The notes: a model not told the origin generated them from the sequence alone. 64,000 nt of DNA from Lachnospiraceae bacterium UBA4631 (GCA_002406015.1 DHMX01000027.1:25198-89197); one strand, 5' to 3'; counted from the first letter of the stretch, positions 52,996-62,419 are shown. A program made the numbers and translations.

Positions 52996-54000
52996 CTATT
53001 TCTTTTCATCCAACAGTACCACTCCCTGCTCCGGATTCTGATTAATTGCTCCGACAACCGGATGCGGTACATACATTTCCTCCAGATAGACAATATCCTC
53101 CTCTGTCAGTTTTACCTCCAATGCGTGAACGGCATCATCCAGATAACCGACCTTTGTGGCTCCGATAATCGGTGCTGTAATTCCTTTTGCCCACTGCCAT
53201 GCAAGTGCAATCTGTGACATTTTGCACTCGTATTTTTCGGCCAGCTCATGGACTCTGGATACAATCTTCATATCCTGTTCTTCCATGCGGTCATACTTGC
53301 CCTTGGCAACCCTATCGGTTTTACTGCGAAGCGAATCCGTATTCCACACCGGTCTTGCCAGATGTCCCGCAGCCAGTGGGCTATATGGCATTAAGGATAC
53401 CTTCATTTGCCTGCATATCGGAATTAATTCCCTTTCATCCTCACGATACAGGAGGTTATAGTGATTTTCCATTGTAGAAAATGGAGTCCAGTTATGGTCT
53501 CTTGCCACAAGCTGCATATTATAAAATTGATAGCCATACATTGCGGAAGCTCCGATTGCACGTACCTTGCCTGCTTTTACAAGTTTATGCAGTGCCTCCA
53601 TGGTTTCTTCTATCGGTGTATCATAGTCAAAGCGGTGAATGATATACAAATCAAGATAATCCGTATCCAGACGCTTTAGGGTACCGTCAATTTCTCTCTG
53701 AATGGCAGCGGATGAAAGCCGTCCTTCATTAAAATATACCTTAGATGCAATGATAACCTTATCTCTGGCTATATTGTTCTTTATGGCTTTTCCCAGATAC
53801 TCCTCACTTGTGCCTGCTGAATACACATTAGCGGTATCAAAAAAATTAATACCTAAATCCAGTGCGTGCCGAATCACCGTTTCGCTTTCCTGTTCATTTA
53901 AGGTCCAGTCATGCATAGTTCCTGCTTTACCAAAACTCATACAGCCAATACACAGCTTTGACACTTCTATGTCTGTATTTCCCAGCTTCATATATTCCAT
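52996..54000 (-). CDS. Aldo/keto reductase
   Basis: A 334-residue NADPH-dependent oxidoreductase of the Tas/YajO-like aldo/keto reductase group. Catalytic residues are in the expected order: Asp in NFFDTANVYSAG, the Tyr of the same segment, Lys in IIASKVYF and His in YIIHRFDYD. The IIGATKVGYLDDAVHALEVKL region binds NADP. The AAGGAGG ribosome binding site supports the first ATG. It starts a three-gene set with the 57-residue protein and the membrane ferredoxin; a link between them is not established. Confidence 0.9.
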   Translation of the reverse strand: MEYMKLGNTDIEVSKLCIGCMSFGKAGTMHDWTLNEQESETVIRHALDLGINFFDTANVYSAGTSEEYLGKAIKNNIARDKVIIASKVYFNEGRLSSAAIQREIDGTLKRLDTDYLDLYIIHRFDYDTPIEETMEALHKLVKAGKVRAIGASAMYGYQFYNMQLVARDHNWTPFSTMENHYNLLYREDERELIPICRQMKVSLMPYSPLAAGHLARPVWNTDSLRSKTDRVAKGKYDRMEEQDMKIVSRVHELAEKYECKMSQIALAWQWAKGITAPIIGATKVGYLDDAVHALEVKLTEEDIVYLEEMYVPHPVVGAINQNPEQGVVLLDEKK

Positions 54001-54042
54001 TCTACGCGTCCTCCTTATCTTTTAATATCAGGGATTTATTTC

Positions 54043-54128
54043 GTAATTTTACTTCATTATTTCGTGATTACATCACTCCATGCATTTTGCAAAATTACCC
54101 TTGCAAGCAAGTAATTTTACTTCATTAT
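54043..54128. repeat. 18-base direct repeat in the aldo/keto reductase promoter region
   Basis: The sequence GTAATTTTACTTCATTAT occurs exactly at 54043-54060 and 54111-54128, 68 bases apart. The second copy overlaps the -10 element. A two-site operator is likely. Confidence 0.6.
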
Positions 54129-54152
54129 ACCATAAATTAAAACAGCCCTCAA
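54124..54152 (-). promoter_or_regulatory. Promoter of the aldo/keto reductase operon
   Basis: TTGAGG (54147-54152) and TATAAT (54124-54129) with a 17-base spacer on the minus strand. One copy of the 18-base repeat overlaps the -10 element. Confidence 0.7.
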
Positions 54153-54272
54153 ACCTGTTATCGTGTTAAAAACGATTTTTGTCTGTATTTTCCGGCTGTA
54201 ATGTGGTATTCTCATATTTGGTGTTTTACATGCTTAACTATAGTTTTAGTGGATTTACAAAGGAGTTTTTTA

Positions 54273-55739
54273 ATGAAACGTATTGGCTTTGATAACGATA
54301 AATATCTGTCTATGCAATCCGCACATATCAGAGAACGGATTGCCCAGTTTGGTGATAAATTGTATCTGGAATTTGGTGGAAAACTGTTTGATGATTACCA
54401 TGCAGCCCGCGTTCTTCCGGGCTTTGCTCCGGACAGCAAATTACAGATGCTTTTGCAGCTTGCCAATCAGGCAGAAATGATTATATCGATTAATGCCGCA
54501 GACATTGAACGGAACAAAATCCGACATGACCTCGGCATTACTTACGATAAGGATGTTCTCCGACTGATTGAGGTCTATAAGAAAAAGGGATTGTATGTAA
54601 GCAGCGTGGTTATCACCCGCTATGCCGGTCAGCCATCCGCAGACCTGTTCCAGCAAAAGCTTGAAGCTATCGGCATCCATGTTTACCATCATTATTCGAT
54701 TGAAGGTTATCCGAATAATATTGAGAAAATAGTCAGTGATGAGGGCTACGGTAAGAATGATTATGTTAAAACAACCCGCCCACTGGTGATTGTAACGGCT
54801 CCGGGTCCGGGCAGCGGTAAAATGGCTACCTGCCTGTCACAGCTTTATCACGAAAATAAGAATGGGGTAAAAGCGGGCTATGCCAAGTTTGAAACCTTTC
54901 CAATCTGGAATATTCCGTTAAAGCATCCGGTCAACTTAGCTTATGAGGCGGCTACCGCAGACCTGAATGATGTTAATATGATTGACCCGTTCCATCTGGA
55001 AGCCTATGGTGAAACAACGGTCAACTACAATCGTGATATTGAAATCTATCCGGTGCTTGCCGCTATGTTTGAAGGAATTTACGGTCACTGTCCTTATAAA
55101 TCCCCAACCGATATGGGAGTTAATATGGCAGGTAACTGTATTATTGATGATGAAGCCTGCAAAGATGCATCTAAGCAGGAAATTATCAGAAGATATTATC
55201 AGTCTTTGAACCGTTTTGTAAAGGACGAGGCAACCAAGGAAGAAGTCTATAAGCAGGAATTAATTATGAAACAGGCGAAGATTACGGTAAATGACCGTAC
55301 GGTTGTTTCGATTGCAAATAATCTGGCAAAAGAAGAAGGAACTGCTGCGGCTGCACTGGAGCTTGCAGACGGAACCATTGTCACCGGCTCCACCTCCGAT
55401 TTGCTTGGTCCGGCATCTGCTGTCCTGTTAAATGCAATCAAGGTACTGGGACATATCGATAAGGATACCCATCTGATTTCCCGCACCTTTATTGAGCCAA
55501 TCCAGCACTTAAAGACCGGCTACCTTGGCAGCCGGAATCCAAGACTTCACACAGACGAAGTCCTGATTGCACTGTCTATGTGTGCGGTTTCCGATTCCAA
55601 TGCCAGACTTGCCTTAGAGCAGCTTCCGAAATTATCCGGCTGCCAGCTCCATGTATCGGCTCTTCTTTCCGCTGTGGATATTAATACATTTAAGAAGCTT
55701 GGTATTGAATTTACAAATGAGGCAGAAAGCTTATCATAA
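54273..55739 (+). CDS. UPF0371/DUF1846 family protein
   Basis: A 488-residue protein of the conserved UPF0371 (DUF1846) family, found mainly in Firmicutes and of unknown function. It begins MKRIGFDNDKYLSMQSAHI, typical for the family, with FGGKLFDDYHAARVLPGFAPDSK and a glycine-rich VTAPGPGSGKMATCLSQ segment that resembles a P-loop. The chosen ATG has an AAAGGAG ribosome binding site; 24 upstream codons in frame lack one. Its 3' end overlaps the histidine kinase gene by 29 bases. Confidence 0.85.
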   Translation: MKRIGFDNDKYLSMQSAHIRERIAQFGDKLYLEFGGKLFDDYHAARVLPGFAPDSKLQMLLQLANQAEMIISINAADIERNKIRHDLGITYDKDVLRLIEVYKKKGLYVSSVVITRYAGQPSADLFQQKLEAIGIHVYHHYSIEGYPNNIEKIVSDEGYGKNDYVKTTRPLVIVTAPGPGSGKMATCLSQLYHENKNGVKAGYAKFETFPIWNIPLKHPVNLAYEAATADLNDVNMIDPFHLEAYGETTVNYNRDIEIYPVLAAMFEGIYGHCPYKSPTDMGVNMAGNCIIDDEACKDASKQEIIRRYYQSLNRFVKDEATKEEVYKQELIMKQAKITVNDRTVVSIANNLAKEEGTAAAALELADGTIVTGSTSDLLGPASAVLLNAIKVLGHIDKDTHLISRTFIEPIQHLKTGYLGSRNPRLHTDEVLIALSMCAVSDSNARLALEQLPKLSGCQLHVSALLSAVDINTFKKLGIEFTNEAESLS

Positions 55740-56742
55740 ATGCGGTCCCATTTCCTAATTCACTGTCAACCTCTATGGTACCGCTATGAGCTTCAATAAT
55801 TGCTTTTGCCAGAGGCAGACCCAATCCAATGCCCTGCTTGTCTTTGGAAAACCGGCTGCGATAAAACCGCTTAAAGATGTGATATAAATCCTCCGGATAA
55901 ATTCCGCAGCCGTTATCTTTTACAATTATCTGAACCCCGGATGGCAGAGATTTCCATTCTATCTGAATCGTATCTCCTGCCTCTGTGTGGTCAAGGGCAT
56001 TTTTCACGATATTATCGATTGCTTCCAACAACCAGTCACGGTCACAGAAAAGCCAGCTATCCTCTGAACCGGACAAAATGATTGCTTTTTGTTCCTGTTT
56101 TGCCCTATACGAAGCATGCAATTCAATATCCCGCATCATATCCGCAACATTTTCCTTTGTTTTCTCAAATACAACCGTACCGGAATCCAGCTTGGTAATC
56201 TTCAACAGACTTTGTACCAGCATTTCCATGCGGTCAAGCTCCTGTTCGGATAGCTGGGCAAATTCTTTTATCTCCGGCAGTTCTTCCGTTTCATCCTGCA
56301 ACAATCCGTTGTAGATATTTAATGCTGCCAGAGGAGTTTTCAGTTGGTGAGAAATATCGGATATGGTATTCTTCAAAAATTCCTTTTCTTTTGTTTCATT
56401 TGCCGCATGTGCATTCAAAACTGCCGCCAATGCATTTACGGAATGAAACAGCTTATATAATTCTCCTTCCTCATCACATTCAATGCGGGCATCCATATCT
56501 CCGTCAAGATACGCATTTACTTGCGAAACCGCAGCTTCCATAATCTTATTCTGTCTGTAAAAATATAAAAAGCAGGTTATCCATATCGCAATCACCGCCA
56601 AGGCGGCTATCAGCATAAGCCAAAAAGAAAACCTGCCGTACATTATCCATACCGAGCCTTCTGCCAGCAGAAGAAATGCTGTCAAAATCACTGATATTAC
56701 AAGAAAAAACTGCTTAATATCCTTATTTACAAATAGTTTCAT
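55711..56742 (-). CDS. Sensor histidine kinase of the ABC transporter operon
   Basis: A 343-residue kinase with two TM helices (about residues 12-30 and 38-60), little extracellular sequence, a HAMP-like region, and a dimerisation box with phosphoacceptor His in SDISHQLKTPLAAL. The N, G1 and G2 boxes of the ATPase domain are present: DNIVKNALDHTEAG, IVKDNGCGIYPEDL and GIGLGLPLAKAI. The nearly missing sensor loop resembles intramembrane-sensing kinases such as BceS. It is nine bases after the regulator. Confidence 0.92.
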   Translation of the reverse strand: MKLFVNKDIKQFFLVISVILTAFLLLAEGSVWIMYGRFSFWLMLIAALAVIAIWITCFLYFYRQNKIMEAAVSQVNAYLDGDMDARIECDEEGELYKLFHSVNALAAVLNAHAANETKEKEFLKNTISDISHQLKTPLAALNIYNGLLQDETEELPEIKEFAQLSEQELDRMEMLVQSLLKITKLDSGTVVFEKTKENVADMMRDIELHASYRAKQEQKAIILSGSEDSWLFCDRDWLLEAIDNIVKNALDHTEAGDTIQIEWKSLPSGVQIIVKDNGCGIYPEDLYHIFKRFYRSRFSKDKQGIGLGLPLAKAIIEAHSGTIEVDSELGNGTAFMISFLPHL

Positions 56743-56750
56743 ATTCTACC

Positions 56751-57437
56751 TCAATCCATAACATTCCATTTATAGCCCATTCCACGAACGGTCAATAGCA
56801 TCTGTGGCTCGCTTGGATTATCCTCTATTTTCATTCGCAGCCTACGCATATATACCGTAAGTGTACTACTATCAATGTAATTTCCCTCACAGTCCCATAA
56901 TTTATCTAATATCTGCTCCTTTGTAAGTATGATATTGGGATTCTTCATAAACAGGCAAAGCAGCTTATACTCTGCTGCCGTCAAATCAAGCGGCTGTTCC
57001 TGCTTAAACACCTGTCCCTGCAACAAACAGACCCTTATTCCATTTGACTGCAGCTCTATATCTGTGGATTGAAAGTCCCTTGCCCGCCGAAGCAGGGCAT
57101 GGATTCTCGAAATCAGCACGCCCAGCTTAAACGGCTTGGTAATATAATCATCACCGCCCATATCCAGACCCATAATAATACTGACTTCTTCATCCGATGC
57201 TGTCAGAAAAATAATCGGCACCTTAGAACTCCGACGAACCTTTTTACAGAACTCAAAGCCTGTACCATCAGGGAGGGATACATCCAGCACCAATAAATCA
57301 TAGCTGCCTTCTGTCCATAATGCATCTGCCTCCCACAAGGTACGTGCAACATCGAGCTCAAATCCCTGCTTACGAAATGCAAAGGATAATCCATTTATTA
57401 AGCTTAAATCATCTTCCAAAAGTAATATCCTGCTCAT
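56751..57437 (-). CDS. OmpR/PhoB-family response regulator
   Basis: A 228-residue regulator with N-terminal receiver (acidic pair in LLLEDDLSL, phosphoacceptor Asp in LLVLDVSLPDG, Lys in YITKPFKLG) and C-terminal winged-helix DNA-binding domain (LTAAEYKLLCLFMKNPNIILTKEQIL, VYMRRLRMKIED). AGGAG is eight bases before the chosen ATG; two upstream starts are worse. It is cotranscribed with the kinase and follows the permease gene in the same direction. Confidence 0.93.
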   Translation of the reverse strand: MSRILLLEDDLSLINGLSFAFRKQGFELDVARTLWEADALWTEGSYDLLVLDVSLPDGTGFEFCKKVRRSSKVPIIFLTASDEEVSIIMGLDMGGDDYITKPFKLGVLISRIHALLRRARDFQSTDIELQSNGIRVCLLQGQVFKQEQPLDLTAAEYKLLCLFMKNPNIILTKEQILDKLWDCEGNYIDSSTLTVYMRRLRMKIEDNPSEPQMLLTVRGMGYKWNVMD

Positions 57438-57521
57438 AATCATCACTCCTAATACAAGCTTCCTGCTGATTCCGTATCAACTCTAAACGGCTATCCTTTG
57501 ATTCTATACGGCGAAACACTT

Positions 57522-59852
57522 CTACAGTTCGTTGATATTCTCTGTAATCGCCATATTGCAAATTCGTTTTGCCGGAGCATACACTGCTGCAACCGCAGCC
57601 GCCAAATCAAATAAAAGAACCATAATCAACATACCTACCGGCAGCTTCCAAACCATTCCGAAGTATTGGGTAATCAGTCTTGTATATAAATAATAATTAC
57701 ATATAATTCCGATTCCACTACCTACTATAAGCCCTGAAATCGCATAAGTAAATGCCTCTGCTGCAATCATACGAATTAATTGTCTGCTGTCCATGCCAAT
57801 TGCACGCATGGTTCCGTACTGTTTCGTCCGGGCAATCACGCTCATGGAAATACTGTTAATAATATTAAATACTGTAATCATAGCAACAATTGCCAAAAAA
57901 CTGTATACAATAAATACGGTTGCCAAATAGGTTGCCTTATCCTGATAATTACTTTCACGCATATCACTAAAAATTACATTTGTATCCGCCATGTCACTAA
58001 TCTCTAATACGGTTTCATCCGTAGCATCCTTATTTAGCTGTATGCCAATCAGACTATAGTTCTGTTCCCCTGTCAATCGTTCAAAGGTTTCCGGTGAGCA
58101 GATTATACTACAACTGCCGGAAAATAAGCCACTTGATACCATACCTGTGATTTCAACTTCGTTTCCCGCAATTTTTACTGTGTCACCCACCTTTAACGGA
58201 TTATCCTTGTCCATAAATGTCATAACCTGATGACTGTCTCCGTAAATGTCCGATATATCTCCCTGAACTACGCTGTCCTTTACACTATCCATCAAAAAAT
58301 CACTATATGACACCAGATTCACGGTCTGGACTTCTTCCCTTGATGCCGTAACCGGAACATTTTCTATATATGAACAGCCATAAATATGTGCAACACCCGG
58401 AATGGAAACTATGGTATCACTCAGACTCCGGCTTAATACCCGCTCATTGGCATAACCGTTTAATACAATATCCGGCTGCCATTTCCGCAAAGACGGCAAG
58501 AGACAATTTGCAAACTTTAATCCGATAGAAAAACAAAAAAACAGAATAATACTAAGTGAAAAGCTGGCTGTCATTAAAAACCAGTTTTTCCTTGATGCAG
58601 TTGCATGAAACCTTCCTAAGGTTGTTTCAACCCTTCCACGCTTTAATTTTGCAGGATGCTGCACAGAGCGGTCCTGTTTAGTATTGCCGGAAACGGCTGC
58701 CATAGGAGAAACCTTCGATGCCTTTCTCGCAGGTAATTGTGCCGCCAACAGTACGGTCACGATTCCCACCAAGGTTCCGCAAACCAGTCCCACCGGACTA
58801 AGTCTAAAGACCGGCATATTCAGAAATTCCCTGCCTATACCATAATGCAAAAATGCACAAATTCCCCAACTGACTAAGATACCTGCTATCAATCCAATCG
58901 GCACAGCCGTCTTACACCAGTTCAATGCCTCCATCCGTACATAGCGAATAATTTGCTGCCGGCTTGCACCGATGCATCGCATCATTCCAAAGAACTTCGC
59001 CCGTTGAGCCACATTGCTGTTCATGCTTCCGGAAATCATTAACACCCCTGCCAGAAGCACCAGACCAGCCACACCTGCTGCCATTCCGTACATTCTTTTC
59101 ACAGTCTTACTGTTACTTTTCCCCGAAAGTGCCATGAGTGCCGTATTCTCTGAGCTGTCACTCTCGGATAAATGATACTGTTCCCTGATTTCCGAAACCG
59201 CATCCGAAGCCTTTGCTGCCGTTTGAAATTGAACATAACAGGTTGGATTACTTGAAATTCCGTTCTTTTGCATCAGGTCTGAAAAAGCGTTCTGTGTCAT
59301 ATAGACCGCAACCAGATAATTTTGTCCCTGATAAGCATCTTTATCGTCTGAACCGAAACCGGATACCTGAACCTCAATGGTCGCTTCCGGGGTTTGCAGT
59401 TCCACATAATCTCCTACCTTTACATGTAATGCATATTGGGCATTGGAGCTAAGTATAACCTGATTATCTTCCTGCGGATACGTACCTTCTTCGATTGCAT
59501 TTACCAACTGCGTCATATAGGTACTGTCTGTGCCGTATAGTGCTGCTTTTTTCTCTCCTATGTAATACGGCTCACTTGCATCTGTATTATATGCCTCCGA
59601 CCAGCCAAGTGCCGTAACATCCGGACGCAGACGGATTTCTTCTGCAATATCCTGTGAAATGTTTTCCAGCTTTATGTGCCAGTTTCCATGCTTATCCAGT
59701 AATTCACCGCTTTCTATCCGCATAAACATATCTGTAATACTGAAAATAGCAGTTACCAGAAAAACTGAAATCATGATACACAGAATTGTCATGCGGTTAC
59801 TTCGTCTGCGTATCTTTGCCGAAATCGGTATAAGTCCAAGATAACTTCTCAT
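57522..59852 (-). CDS. ABC transporter permease with two FtsX/MacB-type domains
   Basis: A 776-residue permease. One TM helix near residues 20-42 is followed by an extracellular domain, then three TM helices around residues 265-380; the layout repeats in the second half (TM near 420, extracellular domain, three TM helices from about 650). GMMRCIGASRQQIIRYVRMEAL and GTMRAIGMDSRQLIRMIAAEAF are two copies of the FtsX family loop. It may transport a peptide or antimicrobial compound or sense it together with the kinase. The ATG overlaps the ATPase stop by four bases. Confidence 0.9.
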   Translation of the reverse strand: MRSYLGLIPISAKIRRRSNRMTILCIMISVFLVTAIFSITDMFMRIESGELLDKHGNWHIKLENISQDIAEEIRLRPDVTALGWSEAYNTDASEPYYIGEKKAALYGTDSTYMTQLVNAIEEGTYPQEDNQVILSSNAQYALHVKVGDYVELQTPEATIEVQVSGFGSDDKDAYQGQNYLVAVYMTQNAFSDLMQKNGISSNPTCYVQFQTAAKASDAVSEIREQYHLSESDSSENTALMALSGKSNSKTVKRMYGMAAGVAGLVLLAGVLMISGSMNSNVAQRAKFFGMMRCIGASRQQIIRYVRMEALNWCKTAVPIGLIAGILVSWGICAFLHYGIGREFLNMPVFRLSPVGLVCGTLVGIVTVLLAAQLPARKASKVSPMAAVSGNTKQDRSVQHPAKLKRGRVETTLGRFHATASRKNWFLMTASFSLSIILFFCFSIGLKFANCLLPSLRKWQPDIVLNGYANERVLSRSLSDTIVSIPGVAHIYGCSYIENVPVTASREEVQTVNLVSYSDFLMDSVKDSVVQGDISDIYGDSHQVMTFMDKDNPLKVGDTVKIAGNEVEITGMVSSGLFSGSCSIICSPETFERLTGEQNYSLIGIQLNKDATDETVLEISDMADTNVIFSDMRESNYQDKATYLATVFIVYSFLAIVAMITVFNIINSISMSVIARTKQYGTMRAIGMDSRQLIRMIAAEAFTYAISGLIVGSGIGIICNYYLYTRLITQYFGMVWKLPVGMLIMVLLFDLAAAVAAVYAPAKRICNMAITENINEL

Positions 59853-60532
59853 TCCCGGCACCTCCCCAAATCGGTCAATACACCGTCTGATACCTGCAAT
59901 ACTCTGTCAGCCGTCTGTGCTATGCTGCGGTTATGTGTAATCATTATAATGGTCTGTTCATACTTCTTCGATGTTTCTTTCAGAAGTGCGATTACTTCGC
60001 TGCTGTTTTGGCTATCCAGATTTCCGGTTGGTTCGTCTGCCAGAATTAAAGACGGTCTGGTAATCAATGCCCGTCCAATTGCTACCCGCTGCTGCTGCCC
60101 ACCGGATAACTGACTCGGCAGATGGTTTCTCCGCTCCTGCAGATTCAGAACCGTAAGCAGCTCCTCCAAATAGGTTTGATTCGGCTTCTGATAATCCAAC
60201 AGCATCGGAAATATCATGTTCTGCTCTACCGTAAGCTCCGGCACCAGATTAAATGCCTGAAAAATAAATCCGATATTTCTGCGGCGAAATACCGTAAGCT
60301 TCCGGTCATTCATGGAAAAAACATCCTTACCGTCAATGATGACCTTTCCGGATGTAGGTACATCCAATCCCCCAATCATATTAAGCAGGGTACTTTTTCC
60401 GGAGCCGGATTCTCCGACGATTGCTACATATTCTCCTTTCGGAACCGAAAAACTAACATCCTTCAGTGCCTCTACCGCTGCTTCTCCGCTGCCGTAGGTC
60501 TTACAAATGTGACTGACCTCTAACAAGTTCAT
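59849..60532 (-). CDS. ABC transporter ATP-binding protein, MacB/LolD type
   Basis: A 227-residue ATPase: Walker A GESGSGKSTLLNMIGGLD, Q-loop FQAFNLVPELTVEQNM, signature QLSGGQQQRVAIGRAL, Walker B LILADEPTGNLD, and H-loop IIMITHNRS. The GLDVPTSG and NLVPELTV patterns fit the MacB/BceA subgroup. It is the first gene of an operon with the permease, response regulator and histidine kinase. Confidence 0.94.
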   Translation of the reverse strand: MNLLEVSHICKTYGSGEAAVEALKDVSFSVPKGEYVAIVGESGSGKSTLLNMIGGLDVPTSGKVIIDGKDVFSMNDRKLTVFRRRNIGFIFQAFNLVPELTVEQNMIFPMLLDYQKPNQTYLEELLTVLNLQERRNHLPSQLSGGQQQRVAIGRALITRPSLILADEPTGNLDSQNSSEVIALLKETSKKYEQTIIMITHNRSIAQTADRVLQVSDGVLTDLGRCRE

Positions 60533-60615
60533 AATACAAACACCTCTTTCTCATTCATTAGACTACACAATCATTGTTTTGTCTATAGCTGAAAGAATAG
60601 CATCCGAATATTACA

Positions 60616-60664
60616 ACACGCCTACAGCAATCCTACAATTTTGTAGGAATTACTATAGGCGTGT
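60616..60664. repeat. Nested inverted repeat upstream of the ABC transporter operon
   Basis: Outer arms of 9 bp (60616-60624 with 60656-60664) enclose inner arms of 7 bp (60631-60637 with 60642-60648), separated by 6-7-base internal loops. No U-tract follows on either strand, so it is more like an operator or RNA element than a terminator. Confidence 0.5.
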
Positions 60665-60726
60665 ATTGTTCAAATAACAGCTTATCAGCCACCAATTCAT
60701 TTTTGCCTAAGCCTTAATTTTCCTCA

Positions 60727-61161
60727 TTACCAAATCAACAAACCGATATGATAGAAAATGAATGACAGTGCAAGAGAAAATACCAGATAATAAACTACGG
60801 AACAAGCAATCCATTTCTTTGAGTGATTCTCTCTGAAGGTCGCTGCAACGGTCATGGTACAAGGAACATTAAATACAATTGCCATAATAAATCCAAGTGC
60901 CTGTGCCTTGTTAATTACCTGTGGCAGAAGTGCTATCATGCTCTCTGTCATACCCATGGATTTTGCATTAAATGCCGCATTTACCATATCGGTATTGCTG
61001 TATAATGCATTAATTACCCCAAGAAGGGATTCCTTTGTCAACATAGACGAGATATATGCCATAAACATCTGCCATCTTTCGTGCGTTCTATGGCATGAAA
61101 CCATTAGATTATCGCAGGCAGGCAAAGGTATGCCCTGAAACAGAATCCGAATCAGAAAAAG
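60727..61161 (-). pseudogene. feoB: FeoB C-terminal fragment, remnant
   Basis: About 110 residues match the C-terminal membrane part of the ferrous iron transporter FeoB: MAYISSMLTKESLLGVINALY, the VFNVPCTMTVAATFRENHSKKW segment, and a final YYLVFSLALSFIFYHIGLLIW. The GTPase domain and most of the membrane core are absent. The open frame reaches upstream to a stop codon with no good start, and upstream residues do not resemble FeoB, suggesting a deletion junction near 61080. It is probably non-functional. Confidence 0.7.
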
Positions 61162-61218
61162 TCAAGCAGGATTGAAGATTTGAACTTAATGCTGTTATAT
61201 TCATTTGCGTAATCTTAC

Positions 61219-61827
61219 CTACGATTCCCGTCTGCTGTACCGAAAATCACAGTATTCCGCACCCTCTGCAAGGGTTCCGGTTCTCACCAGCTTCATATTC
61301 ATAATATCGGCAAGCACAAAATCCATCCGGCACAAATATTGTGCCAGTTCCGGACAGCCCTCATCCTTACACAGCTTGCAGATTCCGCATTCATGATAAT
61401 CATAGCCAAGCTCATACTCACCATTTCCGGGTAAAATGTCAACCACCCAGTCATTTTCATACTTTCGCTTATGACTTTCCTCTGACCATTTTAAGCGTTT
61501 CGGCATTTTCTTTTCATCAAGGTAACTGTCAGCATTTCCCACCACCTTATGAAATAGCTTTGACGCAGATAGTCCGTCTCTGAATATCTCATAATTTTCC
61601 TCTGTTGATTTTCCGGTACTGCGGTTCATGGCAATAAAATACGTTCCCATGATATAACTACTCAGCAGATGGGAATTACCGATTTCTTTTGCCCGAAGGA
61701 CAAGTATCTTATGTTCCTTTCCGATTTCTTTTGCCGTACTTTTAGGAAATCCACGTCTTTTTAATTCCGCCTTAACCGCATTATGATAAAATTGTGTCAC
61801 CATCCGTACTCCAATAGAATTTTTCAT
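61219..61827 (-). CDS. L-2-amino-thiazoline-4-carboxylic acid hydrolase-like protein
   Basis: A 202-residue protein of the ATC hydrolase family. Conserved features are the Cys-rich segment YDYHECGICKLCKDEGCPEL and the C-terminal RTGTLAEGAEYCDFRY. Members open 2-amino-thiazoline-4-carboxylate to S-carbamoyl-cysteine, but many homologs are of unknown role. It sits 33 bases downstream of a P-loop kinase gene in the same direction. Downstream is the feoB remnant, so the operon may have lost a member. Confidence 0.78.
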   Translation of the reverse strand: MKNSIGVRMVTQFYHNAVKAELKRRGFPKSTAKEIGKEHKILVLRAKEIGNSHLLSSYIMGTYFIAMNRSTGKSTEENYEIFRDGLSASKLFHKVVGNADSYLDEKKMPKRLKWSEESHKRKYENDWVVDILPGNGEYELGYDYHECGICKLCKDEGCPELAQYLCRMDFVLADIMNMKLVRTGTLAEGAEYCDFRYSRRES

Positions 61828-61860
61828 GCTTCTAATCTGCCTTTCTTCTTTATTCTTAAA

Positions 61861-62352
61861 TTATCTGTTCTCCACCTGATACCAGACATCCATTTCATCC
61901 TTTTTCGGAACCTCAAACATGGAATGAAGCTTTTGCAAAAGTCCCTCATCCACAAAAAAATCCGAGCCTACCTTTCCGGATAGGATTTCGGTATTGCGTG
62001 TTTCAATATTGCGTTTCCATACTGAATCCGGAACATCCATATAATGCCATTCATATGCCACCTGATTTTCTTTTAAATAATCCGAAATATCCCGTCTGTT
62101 TTCGTTTGTCCAAAATCCCCAGTCCAAAATAACATTTGCTCCTGCCTTACATATTTCAACCGCCTTTTTTCTCAGATACAAATTAACCCGTTCTGCAAAT
62201 ACGTTGTAATATTCGCCTTGTTCATTCCGAATCAAATCAAATGTCACCTCATCGGTTGATAATATAACGGCACTATATTTTTCCTTAAGCTTCCTTGCAT
62301 AGTAGGTTTTTCCACTGCAAATTTTACCGCATAACAAGAATATTTTTGCCAT
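61861..62352 (-). CDS. P-loop kinase/AAA_33-type ATP-binding protein
   Basis: A 163-residue protein with Walker A CGKICSGKTYYARKL and a helical lid. LSTDEVTFDLI and the ILDWGFWTNENR motif (Walker B-like Asp) are like zeta-toxin or polynucleotide-kinase-type nucleoside kinases. The target is unknown. An AAGGAGG ribosome binding site sets the start. It is the first substantial gene of a small operon driven by a promoter flanked by direct repeats. Confidence 0.8.
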   Translation of the reverse strand: MAKIFLLCGKICSGKTYYARKLKEKYSAVILSTDEVTFDLIRNEQGEYYNVFAERVNLYLRKKAVEICKAGANVILDWGFWTNENRRDISDYLKENQVAYEWHYMDVPDSVWKRNIETRNTEILSGKVGSDFFVDEGLLQKLHSMFEVPKKDEMDVWYQVENR

Positions 62353-62377
62353 AGCAAGCCCCTCCTTAATATTACTT

Positions 62378-62419
62378 CTATAGTATAAGCGTCATCAGTC
62401 CGCAAATCAATGCAGCCAT
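62378..62419 (-). CDS. Possible 13-residue leader peptide ahead of the P-loop kinase gene
   Basis: MAALICGLMTLIL is preceded by AAAGGAG nine bases before the ATG, a strong ribosome binding site. It stops 25 bases before the kinase ATG and may couple translation of the kinase gene. It could be a chance ORF. Confidence 0.3.
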   Translation of the reverse strand: MAALICGLMTLIL

